From contig OZ007507.1 of NCBI GenBank assembly GCA_963931865.1, forward strand, positions 3,192,077-3,256,076: a DNA stretch of 64,000 nt, written 5' to 3'. A program made the position numbers and the translations under genes. The DNA comes from Axinella damicornis. Lineage: Eukaryota; Porifera; Demospongiae; Axinellida; Axinellidae. Positions 11,358 through 22,212 of the stretch are shown in pieces (position 1 is the first letter of the stretch; each line of letters opens with the position of its first letter). The notes under the pieces are model-generated. The model was not told where the DNA came from. It searched no databases and saw nothing but the letters and a program-made list of their open reading frames with translations.

Positions 11358-12075
11358 CTTCTGACTATAAAGCCATGCCTCTGTACTGCTTTCCTTTGGT
11401 TTGTTTAAGCAGACAACTAGGGACTACTTTCTTCTCACTGATGACACTCACCAAAACCCAGACGTTCTCCACAAATGTTTCTTTCAGTGACAGCACAATT
11501 CTTCCTCGTCACAGAAGCAAAGTAAGACCAATGTCTTGGAAGTTCCAGACCCCACACGCTTCTTTTCGTCTGCCCGGCTTACTCTACTCACCAACTCAGT
11601 TCAATGCTGACTCCAAACTTCGTTAGTGATTCCATGCAGCTAAGAACACAGTAATACTATGTAGCAAACTGCTACAAACCAAAGACTTTAGTGAGCTTGG
11701 ACACCATTTTTGGCTCGAAGGTTCAAAGGTCAGCCTGCGCACATGCGCAACAGGTTACTTCCGGTTTGGGGTTTAAATATTGAATTTGTACCAAGTTTTG
11801 GCGGGAAGTCGGGATGGCACACTCGTCTAGCAGCCTGGGTCTGAGTGTTCGCCTCCCCAATAACCAAGTACGAGTCTGGGCCACTTGTACATACCGGTTC
11901 TCGACTCCCCGGCCTAGCAGCTCGAGTACGCCGGTTCCCATCTGACCACCGAAGCTAAAGGTGTTCTGGTAGAAAGCAGGTCGGCCTCCTGTGATTCCAG
12001 TCACGCCTATCTAATGCTCCTGAGGCTGCACACTTGGGTGTCTGACCTGTCACAGACGGATGGGTGGTTGCTAGG
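11358..12075 (+). repeat. Dispersed repeat, copy 2 of the SINE-like element at 6650
   Basis: It has the same block order and orientation as 6650-7345, with scattered substitutions and indels. The tRNA-like head begins near 11813 (gggatggcacactcg). Having two copies allows the borders to be placed at about ctgactataaagccatgcc and tgctaggttgtatttttt. Confidence 0.7.
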
Positions 12076-12227
12076 TTGTATTTTTTCTTAGGTTGCTCAG
12101 CTAACATCTTTTGCCAGGAGGGGTCTAAACAAATATGTCTTCTTGTAGGAATGCCATACTCGTGTATTATAGTCATGCATACGGTACTATTATATGCCTT
12201 GGTCAGTAGAACTGCATGGGCCGGGTG

Positions 12228-12312
12228 TAGTCTCGAGATCGGTCCCAGACCCAAACCAACCCCAGCGGAAGTGATCCGCCCTGCGGTTGGTTTGGGTCTG
12301 GGACCGAGACTA
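12228..12312. mobile_element. TAGTCTCG-family foldback element, 85 bp
   Basis: The left end is tagtctcgagatcggtccca and the right end is its near complement (gtctgggaccgagacta). An inner gacccaaaccaacccca block is also inverted. The 9-bp flanks match only partly, so this is an older insertion. It directly abuts the element that starts at 12333. Confidence 0.65.
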
Positions 12313-12332
12313 CATGGGGTGTTGTACAATAT

Positions 12333-12924
12333 CAGGAGCGCATGAGCCGCCGAAGGCGGCGAAGGAGCGTGCAACTCGCGAATACCCGTGAGTGCCATGT
12401 AAATACAAATCTGTAGTAGTAATGACTTCCATATTTGGAAAGCGGAAGCTCATTTAGACGTTGCGTGACGCCTACAGTGCACGTGACTCGTACTTAGCTT
12501 TATTTAGTACAGCATTGTTTTGACAGAGCCACCCGCAATGGCGAAGCGTAGACATCGAGAGTGAGCTACCTCAAGCGAAGCGAGTTCGGTTTGAAGAAGG
12601 AACTCCACGCCCATCCGAGGGTCGAAACTTCAGCTTGTAGCCTTCAGGAAGTATCTCCCCGCAACTTTCTATGCGCCAGGAAGGATTCTCCCATGAGACG
12701 CGCTGTCAAGCGGAGCATGACCGTGCTGAAGTTTGCAAGAGCGAAACAAGCAGGGAACCGAGTGTCAGGACGCCCCTGAAGGCTTGCACGCCAATAAAAC
12801 TGCCCCCAGAAAACTTATGACGTATCCGATCTATTTTCAAACACGGAAGTACGTAACTAATTTGTATTTACATGGACGCAAGTTGCACGCTCCTTCGCCG
12901 CCTTCGGCGGCTCATGCGCTCCTG
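12333..12924. mobile_element. DNA transposon (MITE-like), 592 bp, with long inverted ends and flanking ACAATAT
   Basis: The ends are CAGGAGCGCATGAGCCGCCG... and its exact complement for more than 45 bp, extended by a further inverted block (catgtaaatacaaat). Both flanks read acaatat (12326-12332 and 12925-12931), a 7-bp duplication, perhaps 8 bp with decay. CAG termini and a duplication of that length fit a hAT-like origin, but this is not certain. The interior has an ATG at about 12538 that opens a very short basic peptide, and a longer frame at 12561-12779. Neither resembles a transposase. Confidence 0.7.
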
Positions 12925-13530
12925 ACAATATTCACCATGATATAGTGGAGTGACTTGCACAACCTGAGTAGTCTATAGTTGTGCATATTATGCAGAAACA
13001 AATACAGTTACATTGGTATGTGAATGAGTGACACGCTGGCATATTATAAGCTGGTCCAGACATGAAAATTAATGTAGGTTCAATTCCAGGTTATGCAGAA
13101 AGAAATACAGATCAGTAAAGCAATTAATTACACCCTGGTTCGAACCAGCTAATTCCTTTTTCCCTCCTTTTCTAATTGACCATCCTAATTAGCTCCTTAA
13201 CTCCTGTGAGGTGTAGAATCTGTTTCTTCAGCTGTCTTCTTGAGTTTGAAAGTGCTGATCAATGCGTACAGATAGCTATATCGGTTAACGATGCAGCAAC
13301 TATCAATATTGCAAAGTCTCCTCCTCCCCAAGGGTCTGATGCAAGCTTACTGCAACTGTTGGTCTACGTAGATTCATCCTCCTCTGAGTCAAACTCAACA
13401 GCTGGATCCTTTGACCAGCTCCCATCCACATTTTGTATCCATCCAGAACTGCAGGTAGGGAGATCATGATACAGCACCATAAATACTTCTACTACAAGGA
13501 CTGCATGTGCTCGCTACACTCGCAACACTC

Positions 13531-13646
13531 TAGTCTCGGTCCCAGACCCAAACCACCCCAACACGGATCGCATCTAGTATCACACGCGCGGGGTGATACT
13601 GGAAGCAATCCGCGCTGGGGTTGGTTTGGGTCTGTGGCCGAGACTA
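13531..13646. mobile_element. TAGTCTCG-family foldback element, 116 bp, exact 9-bp duplication
   Basis: Ends TAGTCTCGGTCCCAGACC and (inverted) ...GGGTCTGTGGCCGAGACTA. The centre keeps the gatactggaagcaatccgc block seen in degraded form at 61477-61533. The flanks gcaacactc (13522-13530 and 13647-13655) are identical. Confidence 0.88.
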
Positions 13647-13916
13647 GCAACACTCCTGTACTCTGTGGTTCCCACGCTTGCATTACATGGAGTGCAGAGT
13701 GCAAGGATCCGTTCATCTGCCTCTGTGAAGCTACCACAGCCAATCTCTACTCGTGGTTGTGGCCCTTTCGCCAAAAACCGGCTACCACAGTTAGGTCTAG
13801 ATCTCCACCTGGTCCAGCATGGCCTGCGCCATCAGTAGCACCCTTGGCATAGCTTCTACATGTAAGTGACTGAAGCTTGTTGCTTGAATATGAGTGTGTT
13901 TTCTTAAGTCAGTGGA

Positions 13917-14190
13917 GTCACACGTTATTAGGCGCATGCGCCTATAACACTACAAGAAGGAAATATGTGCCTATAAGCGAGATGCGCCTAATAACGAATG
14001 AAATTCATCGAACAGGAAGTGTGCTTCAATTCGAATTACAGCTTTTTTTTCCACTCCGTAGGATCGAAAATGGCTGAGTTTCTGGAAGAAGACTGCAGTG
14101 CTTAACAGCGAGTACCTGGGACGAGAGTTGAACCTGCGCCTAACAGTGAATACGCACCTATAAGTGAGCTGCACCTAATAACGCGTGACT
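13917..14190. mobile_element. MITE with AGTCACRCGTTATTAGGYGC ends, 274 bp
   Basis: The left end agtcacacgttattaggcgc and the right end (complement of gcacctaataacgcgtgact) are inverted. Inside are further inverted gcctataa blocks and a short segment with cttaacagcgagtacctggg. A partial copy in the opposite orientation, keeping the same inner block, lies at 45768-45978. Confidence 0.65.
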
Positions 14191-14591
14191 ACAGTAACTA
14201 ATAGTACGTTGCAGTAGACTTAAATCCTTAGCAACAACCTACCTGCGTAACTGAATCAGTTTCATCTTTTCGGATTTGGCCAAGTGTTCTTTGTCATCAG
14301 TAAGTTTCTGAGAAGAGGCATCGTCCTTGTTTCTAGGGAGAGAATAACGCATCTTCATTACTTAACTCTTAGGCTGGGAGTTAAGTCACACCACCAATAG
14401 CTTCTCTGTACACTATATTGTGACTTCTGTACTCATACCCAGGACCAAGCACAGAATGCAGAAAAGGGCCTGGTGATACTTGGCAAGTTTCCAGTAAATA
14501 AATATGTGCTCAGTCAGCATATTATGTACTGGTCCCATTGTGGGGGTTTGGACGACCAACTCTTGACAAGTAGCACCACCAGCCTGTGCAC

Positions 14592-14801
14592 CACATCCAC
14601 ATGTCTTCCTCCCTTAGTAAAGAGCTCTGCTGTATTGGGCCACACCATTGACTTGGGGTCCACACCACGACTCTATGCCGTGCGCACCTCCTTGGCAACA
14701 TCACTGGATTGCTGGATGCATTCAGGGATGCATTCAAATTCATGCGGCAGGTAGCTGTTAGCGATGGCCAAGTGGAAGTCCTTGCCAAAGAGCGACCAGA
14801 G
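14592..14801 (+). pseudogene. Exon-like fragment of unknown protein, one frameshift
   Basis: One frame gives SSAVLGHTIDLGSTPRLYAV, and the next frame continues RAHLLGNITGLLDAFRDAFK and then VAVSDGQVEVLAKERPE. It ends at 14801 just before a good donor (gtgagt). A single-base shift near 14680 joins the two halves. The composition and the donor suggest a former coding exon, but I do not recognise the family. Confidence 0.25.
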
Positions 14802-15286
14802 GTGAGTATTGGGAGGCTAGAACAGTGGTTTTATCAAAAGGCTGCACTCTTTCCCACATTAAGGAATTTAATTACTATGCAGTAATTGGTAATGGACAAA
14901 CGTGATTCCCCTACCCAAATCAAGACTGTTGACTCAGCACATACAGGAATTTGCCAAGTGTCACCAGGCCCTTTTCCGCGTTCTGTGCGTAGGCCTGGGT
15001 ATGAGGCTATGACTTTTGCATATTTTCCATGCAACACATACATGTATATAGACCCAGTCATTAACATGCATGAGTGGATTAACAAGTAAAAATACATGTT
15101 GGCAGCCAGGTTCATACGCATATAACCATATAAACCCATTTTCATGCAAAGCTGTAGTAACAATTCTTGCTCACACAATCTGTAAGATCAGGAGTGCATG
15201 GTAAGTCATATGCAGTGTCAGGTGTTCCATGTACCAACACAGAGGCAATCGCTGAGAGATACACATACAACTACATATTTTCACAG

Positions 15287-15416
15287 GACATCACAACATG
15301 ACATCATCACAACATGACATCATCACAACATGACATCATCACAACATGACATCATCACAACATGACATCATCACAACATGACATCATCACAACATGACAT
15401 CATCACAACATGACAT
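15287..15416. repeat. Short tandem repeat, 16-bp unit, about 8 copies
   Basis: Perfect repetition of acatcatcacaacatg. Confidence 0.95.
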
Positions 15417-15774
15417 ACCCAGTGATTGTTTTCTTTGTCTCTGCATTCCAAGGAAATACGTACTGAGGCGAAGCCTTATCTTCTGACAAGCATTTCTCAT
15501 CATGGGAAGAGGACGGCTTTACACTCCTGTCTGCACAGATCTTTTTGCTGGAACCTGTCAAAGGGTACATGTTCACTAATTTACCATCAGAGTTCTCAAA
15601 CCACATAACTACTATACATGCAATAGGGATGAATTACGGCATGCGGGGAAAGTATTGCAACAATCAAGGGACCCACTGATTCCGTTTGCCTACGGAAACG
15701 CCGACTTGTATGCGCTTGGGAACCGGCCTTGGCATCCATGTAATGTTCGGGTATGGGGTTTCGTGTGATTTTAT

Positions 15775-16090
15775 CAGTACATGTTTCGTGGGTACAGCAT
15801 GCGTATGCCTACGTGTACGTCTACCCGTATGTCTACGCGTACGTACACGTATGTGATCGTGAGCACGTGCGTACGTACACGTACGTACGTAACTAGTACG
15901 CGTACGCGCACCCGGACCGTACCTGTACTGTACCTGTACTGAAAGCTGGGCGGGGCCTGGGAACGAGGGCGGGGCCTGGGAACAAGGGCGGGCCGGCACC
16001 GGCTAATACTAGTACGTCGGTACCGGTACCGGTACCATAGCAACCGTACAGGTATGTAGATACACGGGTGAGATACGGGGATGGATACGG
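15775..16090. repeat. GTAC/CGTA-rich self-complementary tract
   Basis: A dense mixture of gtacgtac, acgtgtacgtc, gtacctgtac and ggtaccggtaccggtacc (16018-16035), much of it self-complementary. A similar tract is at 21708-21925. Open frames over both are rich in Tyr, Arg, Thr and Val because of the composition. Confidence 0.75.
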
Positions 16091-16205
16091 GGATCATAAT
16101 TAGAAAGCACGAGGAGCTAGCTGACCTCTAAACGTGGTCCAGTCTTGAGAGATTGAGGGCTAGAGTCTAGTCACCAGCATCATTAGTAGCGAAGTGAAGT
16201 GCAGC

Positions 16206-17355
16206 ATGGCCACAAAGCCTCCAGGGGCTGTCCTGATCAAGTTGGTTGGAAACAACTCTCCAAGATTTGACGATCGTATCTTTTGGCAAGATATACATTC
16301 TATCTATTGTCAGCGTAAACGATCAAGACGTATCTGTGCTGTCACTATCCGACCTTGAACCCGGAGATATTGTCCTTGTGCAGCATCTTGGAAAACACAA
16401 CAAACCAGGACGATGGTTGTGGAAAGCCGTAGCGACGTCCCGAGGGTTTCTAAATCGCATAGATAATCAGAGTCCGCTGATTAGCAAGAAGTGTGGTTTC
16501 CACTTAATAGTGCTAATAATAAATAAAGTTGATGACCTACAGTGTACCATTATCACTGCTTCTGCATTTCAAGGGATATTTTACAGTAACCAAGAACCCA
16601 AGTGGCAGTGCCATTTATCACCAACTCAAATCCCATTCACAACGTAAGGACAGTCACGATACAGAGCGCATACAAGATTTTAGACAAAACAAGAAAGGCA
16701 ATGAATGCGCAACCTGCAGCTACAATTGAAGAGGACTCTAGTGAGAGTTTCGTGCTGTAAGTGTGTCTTGATGGAGTTAGGGTAGGGTTAAAAAAGCAAA
16801 CTCTGTAACTCTGATTTTACCCACAGGAAACCCCACTGATTCGTATCTTAAAATTGATGTTGCCACCAAGCTCGTCAGAGCTCTGATGGGAGACACTAAA
16901 GCAATTGCTTGCGATTGGCACTGTCCAGACCCAAGTGGCAACCGCAACCAAGACCAAGCATAGCAGCAAGGGTTCAGGAGGTGGCCTCATTCCCGGTGCT
17001 GAAAATGCACTGGACTTTTGTGGACGAGTTGAATGACGAAGCGGCAAAACTGCCAATACTCTCGACTTTGTGCACTCATGTCGTATTCCAATGGAAGGGA
17101 TCAGGGGTTAATGGTGATCCCCCAGGCCAGACTCTTGAAACAGCAAGAATATAAGACCGACTATATGGTTGCCTTAGTGGTAAGTTTGAGTTTCCATTGG
17201 AATTGCATGTTACTTACTTACTTACCTTATGTGACGTTATATCGTACATTGTCATGCAGTATATGGAAGGCGCTGCTACACACACACAGAATGTGCTATT
17301 TGATCATTTCACGCTGTCTTTTAGCTTTCAAGCAGGCAGAAGGATCAGGGGCGGA

Positions 17356-17386
<31 letters not shown>

Positions 17387-17995
17387 AACACAGGGCACAT
17401 TCCCTCCCCCCTCCAAAAAAAAAGAGTCTACAAGGCTATATTATAGTCTTGAATTGCATGATACTAACTACACTTACCTTTGGAAAGTGTGGGAGGATGT
17501 TAGTAAGAGGCGATACCGCATTTATGAGACCTCGTATCTGTGCCACACCTTGTTGGGGAGGAGATGAGCATGGCTACTGCAACGTGCAGGAAATTTGCCG
17601 CTGGTTGTAATCAGGAGCTTCTGTTGTAATACAAACTTGAAAATTCTACCGTCGCAAAAAGAAATTGCCACCCCTGAGATACCAACAGATGAAGCCTTTC
17701 GCATGACAGTAAGGACACCGTGTTGCTGTGCTACTAAGCCACTATTAAGAGGCTCGATCACAAAAAGCTACATGCAATCCAAGGTGTGTACACTTTTCAG
17801 AATCTTCTCTCATGCTTGAAGTTTACTAATTTACAGAGTGTGGGTGTTTATCCCTTGCAGTGCATAATTATTTCCCACCGCTTCCCCATTGGAAATGGCC
17901 TGTTCTCCCCTGAGGAGAGTAAGCGATGGAAGGAGATAAAAAGCACCAAGATCAACGTTAAAGCAAGGCAGTACAGAGTTGGAGCGGACGACTGA
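16206..17995 (+). pseudogene. Degenerate multi-exon locus of unknown family
   Basis: An ATG at 16206 starts MATKPPGAVLIKLVGNNSPR. After a frame change the text continues in the frame around 16290-16440 (VSVLSLSDLEPGDIVLVQHL, then KPGRWLWKAVAT). Another protein-like piece lies near 16943-17080 (RVQEVASFPVLKMHWTFVDEL). The last exon-like block starts after cccttgcag at 17861 and ends with a TGA at 17995 (HRFPIGNGLFSPEESKRWKE ... QYRVGADD). The pieces lie in order and on one strand, but the frames are broken and I know no family with this pattern. It could be a decayed cellular gene or a transposon-borne one. Confidence 0.3.
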
Positions 17996-19360
17996 ACTCC
18001 TGAACCCTTGAACCCCTGAACAATCGGAGTTTGAATGTCACTGTTGCAATATGGAAATTTTATGGTATAATATTATGCAAAACCTAGAACGCCAGAACAG
18101 ACAGAACAATTAAGGAAAGGGAATTAATATGGAAGTGGGCGGGTGCTGAGCATATATAGATAAATAATATATTATCCTTATCTTAGGTGCGCTATAAATA
18201 GCAATCGTTTCGGTTGTGAATCAGACAGTAGCCAAGGGTTTGTTCTGAATGCTTAGCTACACAAGCACAGCATTAACTATGGACGTGCAGTGGCGCCCTA
18301 GGCTTCATAAACGCCAGATAGTTCTGGGGATGTGCCTGCTGTCGACGAGATACGCAACCACTACGAGCAGTAAAGTCTTTACTGTCAGCCCGTGGTCAAC
18401 TTAGCTTTTAATTTTCTTCCGTACGGAGGATATGACTGCCTGCAACCATGGACGGTACTTGCATCACGGGACAAAGGGTTCGATGTAGTCAAGCATTGAT
18501 TATCTAACTTGGTCACGACGCTCTGTTGTGGTACTACATCAAGTTGCGAGAAAACGCACTAATGCATGAAACTACCTAGTTAACAGCATGCAAGATAATA
18601 CGGAATACTACGAGCTCTCGCGTTTGGTTGCAGTGCTAGCGCGCATATCTGACAACGTGATTCTGCAGAAATATATAACTCCGCGCGCACTGTTTTTGCA
18701 GATTGCAAGCGAGAATGCAGGGAAACACTGTTCCAGCGTAGACACTGCACCCTGTGCAATATAGCGCTTACAGCAGCTGGCAGGACTGACGACAATCTGA
18801 TGGATGCAGTTCAGTATATTTTCCTGAGAAGGGAACGAAGACTTACGAAATTAGACGTCTCAAGAACCTGCCATACACAGTTGTGCCTGTCCTGTAGTTG
18901 GTTGTTCTCAGCTTCGTTCTTTCTCGTACCGTAGTGGTTGCCCGTTTCATGTACGTTCCTGCTGTAGTGCTGCTCAGTTCTGTTGTTTGCTCAAGCACCG
19001 CCCTCAGCATTTGTTCTTAATTACCTGCTCTTGTAAGCTGTAGTGGTTGCCCTCAGTCTCAGTAAGCTCAATCACTGTAGTGCCCCTCTGCATTTTTCGT
19101 TCCTCACATTAGTTACCTGCTTCTGTAAAGTGGTTGCCCCCGCTTTTGTGTTCTCCCTTGTATGATGTTGTTCTTTTGCAACACTGGATTTTAATAACCA
19201 CCACCTACTCAGTGTTTTCAGTTAAACTTAAGCTTGGGGGGTTGAGCATGGCTTCATTCCCAGGGCTCACGAAAGTCTGCATGGCTTGAGAATGATGCTA
19301 GGGTTGGGTGAGATGCAGACGTCTATTTCTTGTCGTGTTTGTAATACCGTAGTGTCCCGC
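17996..19360. other. Intergenic, no gene recognised
   Basis: No exon-like block, transposon end or array stands out on either strand. Several loosely repeated tgtagtg(g/c)ttgccc motifs occur around 18930-19140. Confidence 0.4.
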
Positions 19361-19891
19361 TAATACGCCTCCTTCGAAAATACGCCCTCCCCTTCTTTTT
19401 CGCCCAAGTTCCTGCACAGGGTAGTTTGACTCGTTATAACGCCCCCTTGGTGAACGTCTTCTGACCTACACATGCGCAACTTTGCAGATCGTCTCAGATG
19501 CAGATCGAGTAGTCACCGTTGACGCCGACGGTACAAGTCATCTCGCTGCTACTCTTCCGCAGCAAATACCAGGAAATGTTCTGTGGTTCATGACCGACAG
19601 TATAATTTGCTGTTCATGAGGATGGCTACAGCGAAGTCGTCGTGAATGTTATGGCCCTCGAGTTGAAGTGGCAGCTCTTCTCGCCGATGTAGGGAGACCA
19701 CGCGTGATGACCACGAACAGTAGTGGCGATCGTTTGTACTTTTGTAACTGTGAACATGAACCTTGGCAGTGTCATAAACGTAGCAAAATGTTTTGAGGGG
19801 GCGTACAATCGAGACTAATTATTGCGTACTCGAAAATACGCCCCTCCCCTCTTTGGGCTGGATGTAGTGTACAAAATAGGGGGGCGTATTA
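19361..19891. mobile_element. Probable inverted-repeat element with TAATACGCC ends, about 530 bp
   Basis: taatacgcc at 19361 is mirrored by ggcgtatta at 19883-19891. cgaaaatacgccc occurs next to the left end and again, directly repeated, near 19831. The interior has no transposase-like frame. The borders are approximate. Confidence 0.4.
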
Positions 19892-20665
19892 ACCCTTGGT
19901 CTGCGTTCATTAATATTCATAACTTCCGCTCACGCGACTCGTGATCAATTTATTGCCTAGGTTACACATCTCTAAGGCTTCTCGCCGTTTAACTTACAAT
20001 CGCGGAGTAGACTTCAAGTTCGAAGGCTAAGAACTGTCGAAGTATAGTTAATTTGTCTGCTAAGGGCATGATTGAGCCCCGACTATCGTTATATGGCTGC
20101 TACGCAGTTATACTCAAGCGCTCACCTTGGAACTCTCCCTGTTGTTGTGCTGTCGATGTCTGCCCTCCAGCGGGTGAGTTATTGGTGTTGATAGATAGTT
20201 CAATGATGCCTCGAGCCTATACTAGGCCCTTGAGCGCTACCAATAGCGTTCCGTAGGCGAAAAAGCCTGTCCATGCTGACAGTACACAAAACGGCGACAA
20301 AACAGTGAGCGCTTACTTATCTCTCGATCGGTAGGAGGAGCTTCTGATCGACTGCTGATATCCGTAGGGTCTGCCTCTTCATGACTGTGATTGCCATTAT
20401 ATTAGCAGGGTCTGCCCCGCTTCAGTTTAGCTCGCCTCGCGATCTTGTCGTAACTATGCGACAGCCGCATTTTGCGCGTGTCCGCGCGCGTCGCAATTGT
20501 GCGACAAACGCAGGCAGAGGGTTAACGGGACACTACGGTAATAGAAAACTATTGACCATCAACATTCAAGAGGAATGACCACAGTAATCAGCGTACAATT
20601 AACTCAATTCAGGAGGTAGCCATCAGATAATTAGTTGTGTTGAAGTTTATCAGCTGTTGAACAGT

Positions 20666-21616
20666 TCAGAAACCAGTTGAAACTCCACTGCACTCCACAA
20701 TCCGAGGAAGGACTTTCTTCAAGTGTCGAATGTATCGCCTGCATTCTTCCACACTCACTGTGCTCCAAAATCGGAGGATTCACAGGATTAGCTCTTCCTT
20801 GCTCTTGGGTTTCACTTCACGTCGCATCCGGGCTCTCGGGGGGCGTCCTCCACCAATTGATGTTGTGCTCTTTGAAGAATTCGTGGGCATGATGCGATGT
20901 GTGCTTAGGGTCGTTGTCTTGCATAAAACGATGACCCTCAGGGTATACACGTTCAATGAATGGAACCAGGCTCTGTGCAAGAATATCGGTATACAGCTCA
21001 ACATTCATGATCCCTTCGAAAATGCATATTTCAGTGCGGCTTTTCCAACTTATTCCGGCCCAAACATGAACTTTGGGGGTTTCGGTCGAGGCTTGTAGCG
21101 ACCCTTCTTATGACACCAAAAACGGCGATGGGTCTCCAGTTGAATGGTGGTTTCGTTCGTCCACACCACATCTTCAAAACCATCGTGCAAGCATCTTCCT
21201 GCCCACTCCAATCGCTTCTCTTTGTTCTGAGCACGTATAAGTTGACAGTAGGCGGATCCACGGTACGTCCAGCCAAGTAATTTTCGCCCTTTCAGGATTG
21301 TGCGAAGCGACATGTGACTTATATGCAGCTGCTGCAGTCGGACATGGAGTTCCCTAGCTGTATTTTCATCATCCTCTTGCATTGCAGTCTCAATCACTTG
21401 TAGGACCTCATCTGTCAGTTTTGTTGGCCGACCACTACTTCGCATTGATTCAATGGCACCGTGCTGGTCGTAATGCCTCTTGAACTGCCAAACTGTTTGG
21501 CGACATGGAAATATGCCTTCCTCGTGCAGGCCCTCCATAGTTTCGTTCACAGATGCTCCTTGTGCCACTAGCACTCTAGCACGCTGCCTTGCATAGAGCG
21601 ACAATCGACGCAGCAT
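20666..21616 (-). pseudogene. Dead Tc1/mariner-type transposase
   Basis: The first 188 codons (ATG at 21616) show a paired helix-turn-helix region (around residues 5-60, with SSGRPTKLTDEVL linking) and the start of the DDE catalytic domain (VVWTNETTIQLETHRRFWCH). The usual D of the WTDE motif is N here. A frameshift near 21055 leads to MNVELYTDILAQSLVPFIER and the second catalytic motif FMQDNDPKHTS. After SPDA the segment that should carry the third acidic residue (NPIENLW in relatives) is missing. The frame shifts again and a stop lies near 20783, before a recognisable C-terminus (STVSVEECRRYIRHLKKVLP) ending at 20666. Active-site loss, two frameshifts and a stop make it inactive. Terminal repeats were not identified. 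Confidence 0.85.
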
Positions 21617-21707
21617 AGTGCGTATGTGTAGATGACTTGCAGTAAAACGCTCTCTGACAAAAAAAAAACTGTAGCTGTGCGTATGTACTTGATATATAAC
21701 TACATAT

Positions 21708-21925
21708 GGCCGGGTTACCGGTACCGTACGCGTAACGGTACGGGGTACGGATGTATACGAATGTACGTACGTACATACATACGTACCTTACCGGTACCGT
21801 ACAGTACAGCACAGCGTTACGGTCGTGGTATGGATGTACGCGAATGTACGTACAGGGGTTGTACGTACGCGCACATACGTACGTACCTACGAACTTACCA
21901 GTACGCATACGGGTGAACTTACCGT
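21708..21925. repeat. GTAC/CGTA-rich self-complementary tract, second copy type
   Basis: Repeated cggtaccgtacg, acgtacgtacatacatacgtacct and accggtaccgtac, in direct and inverted order. It is the same composition class as 15775-16090. Confidence 0.75.
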
Positions 21926-22212
21926 GGTAGGTTGTACACAGTGGGCTTCAGGTCTGCTGTCAGCAGGTGTAGTTACACATACCCAAATGATATGATCAGT
22001 AGCGGCTCCTAAACGAACCTAGCACACTGAGAGGGCACCAACACCCGGATCTCTGTGTTGCAATACTTTCTCCCTATACAGTATGTAGGAAACATGACAA
22101 GGACTGCATGGACAACAGGACATCCACACAGAACACAATCTGTGAGGGTGCTCTCTGCAATCCATGTAGTAGTACTACGTACCAACTTACACATCATATC
22201 ATATGACTGTAC

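Noticed and set aside
15664..16097. Minus-strand Tyr/Arg/Val-rich open frames
   Set aside because: Explained by the self-complementary GTAC-rich tract.
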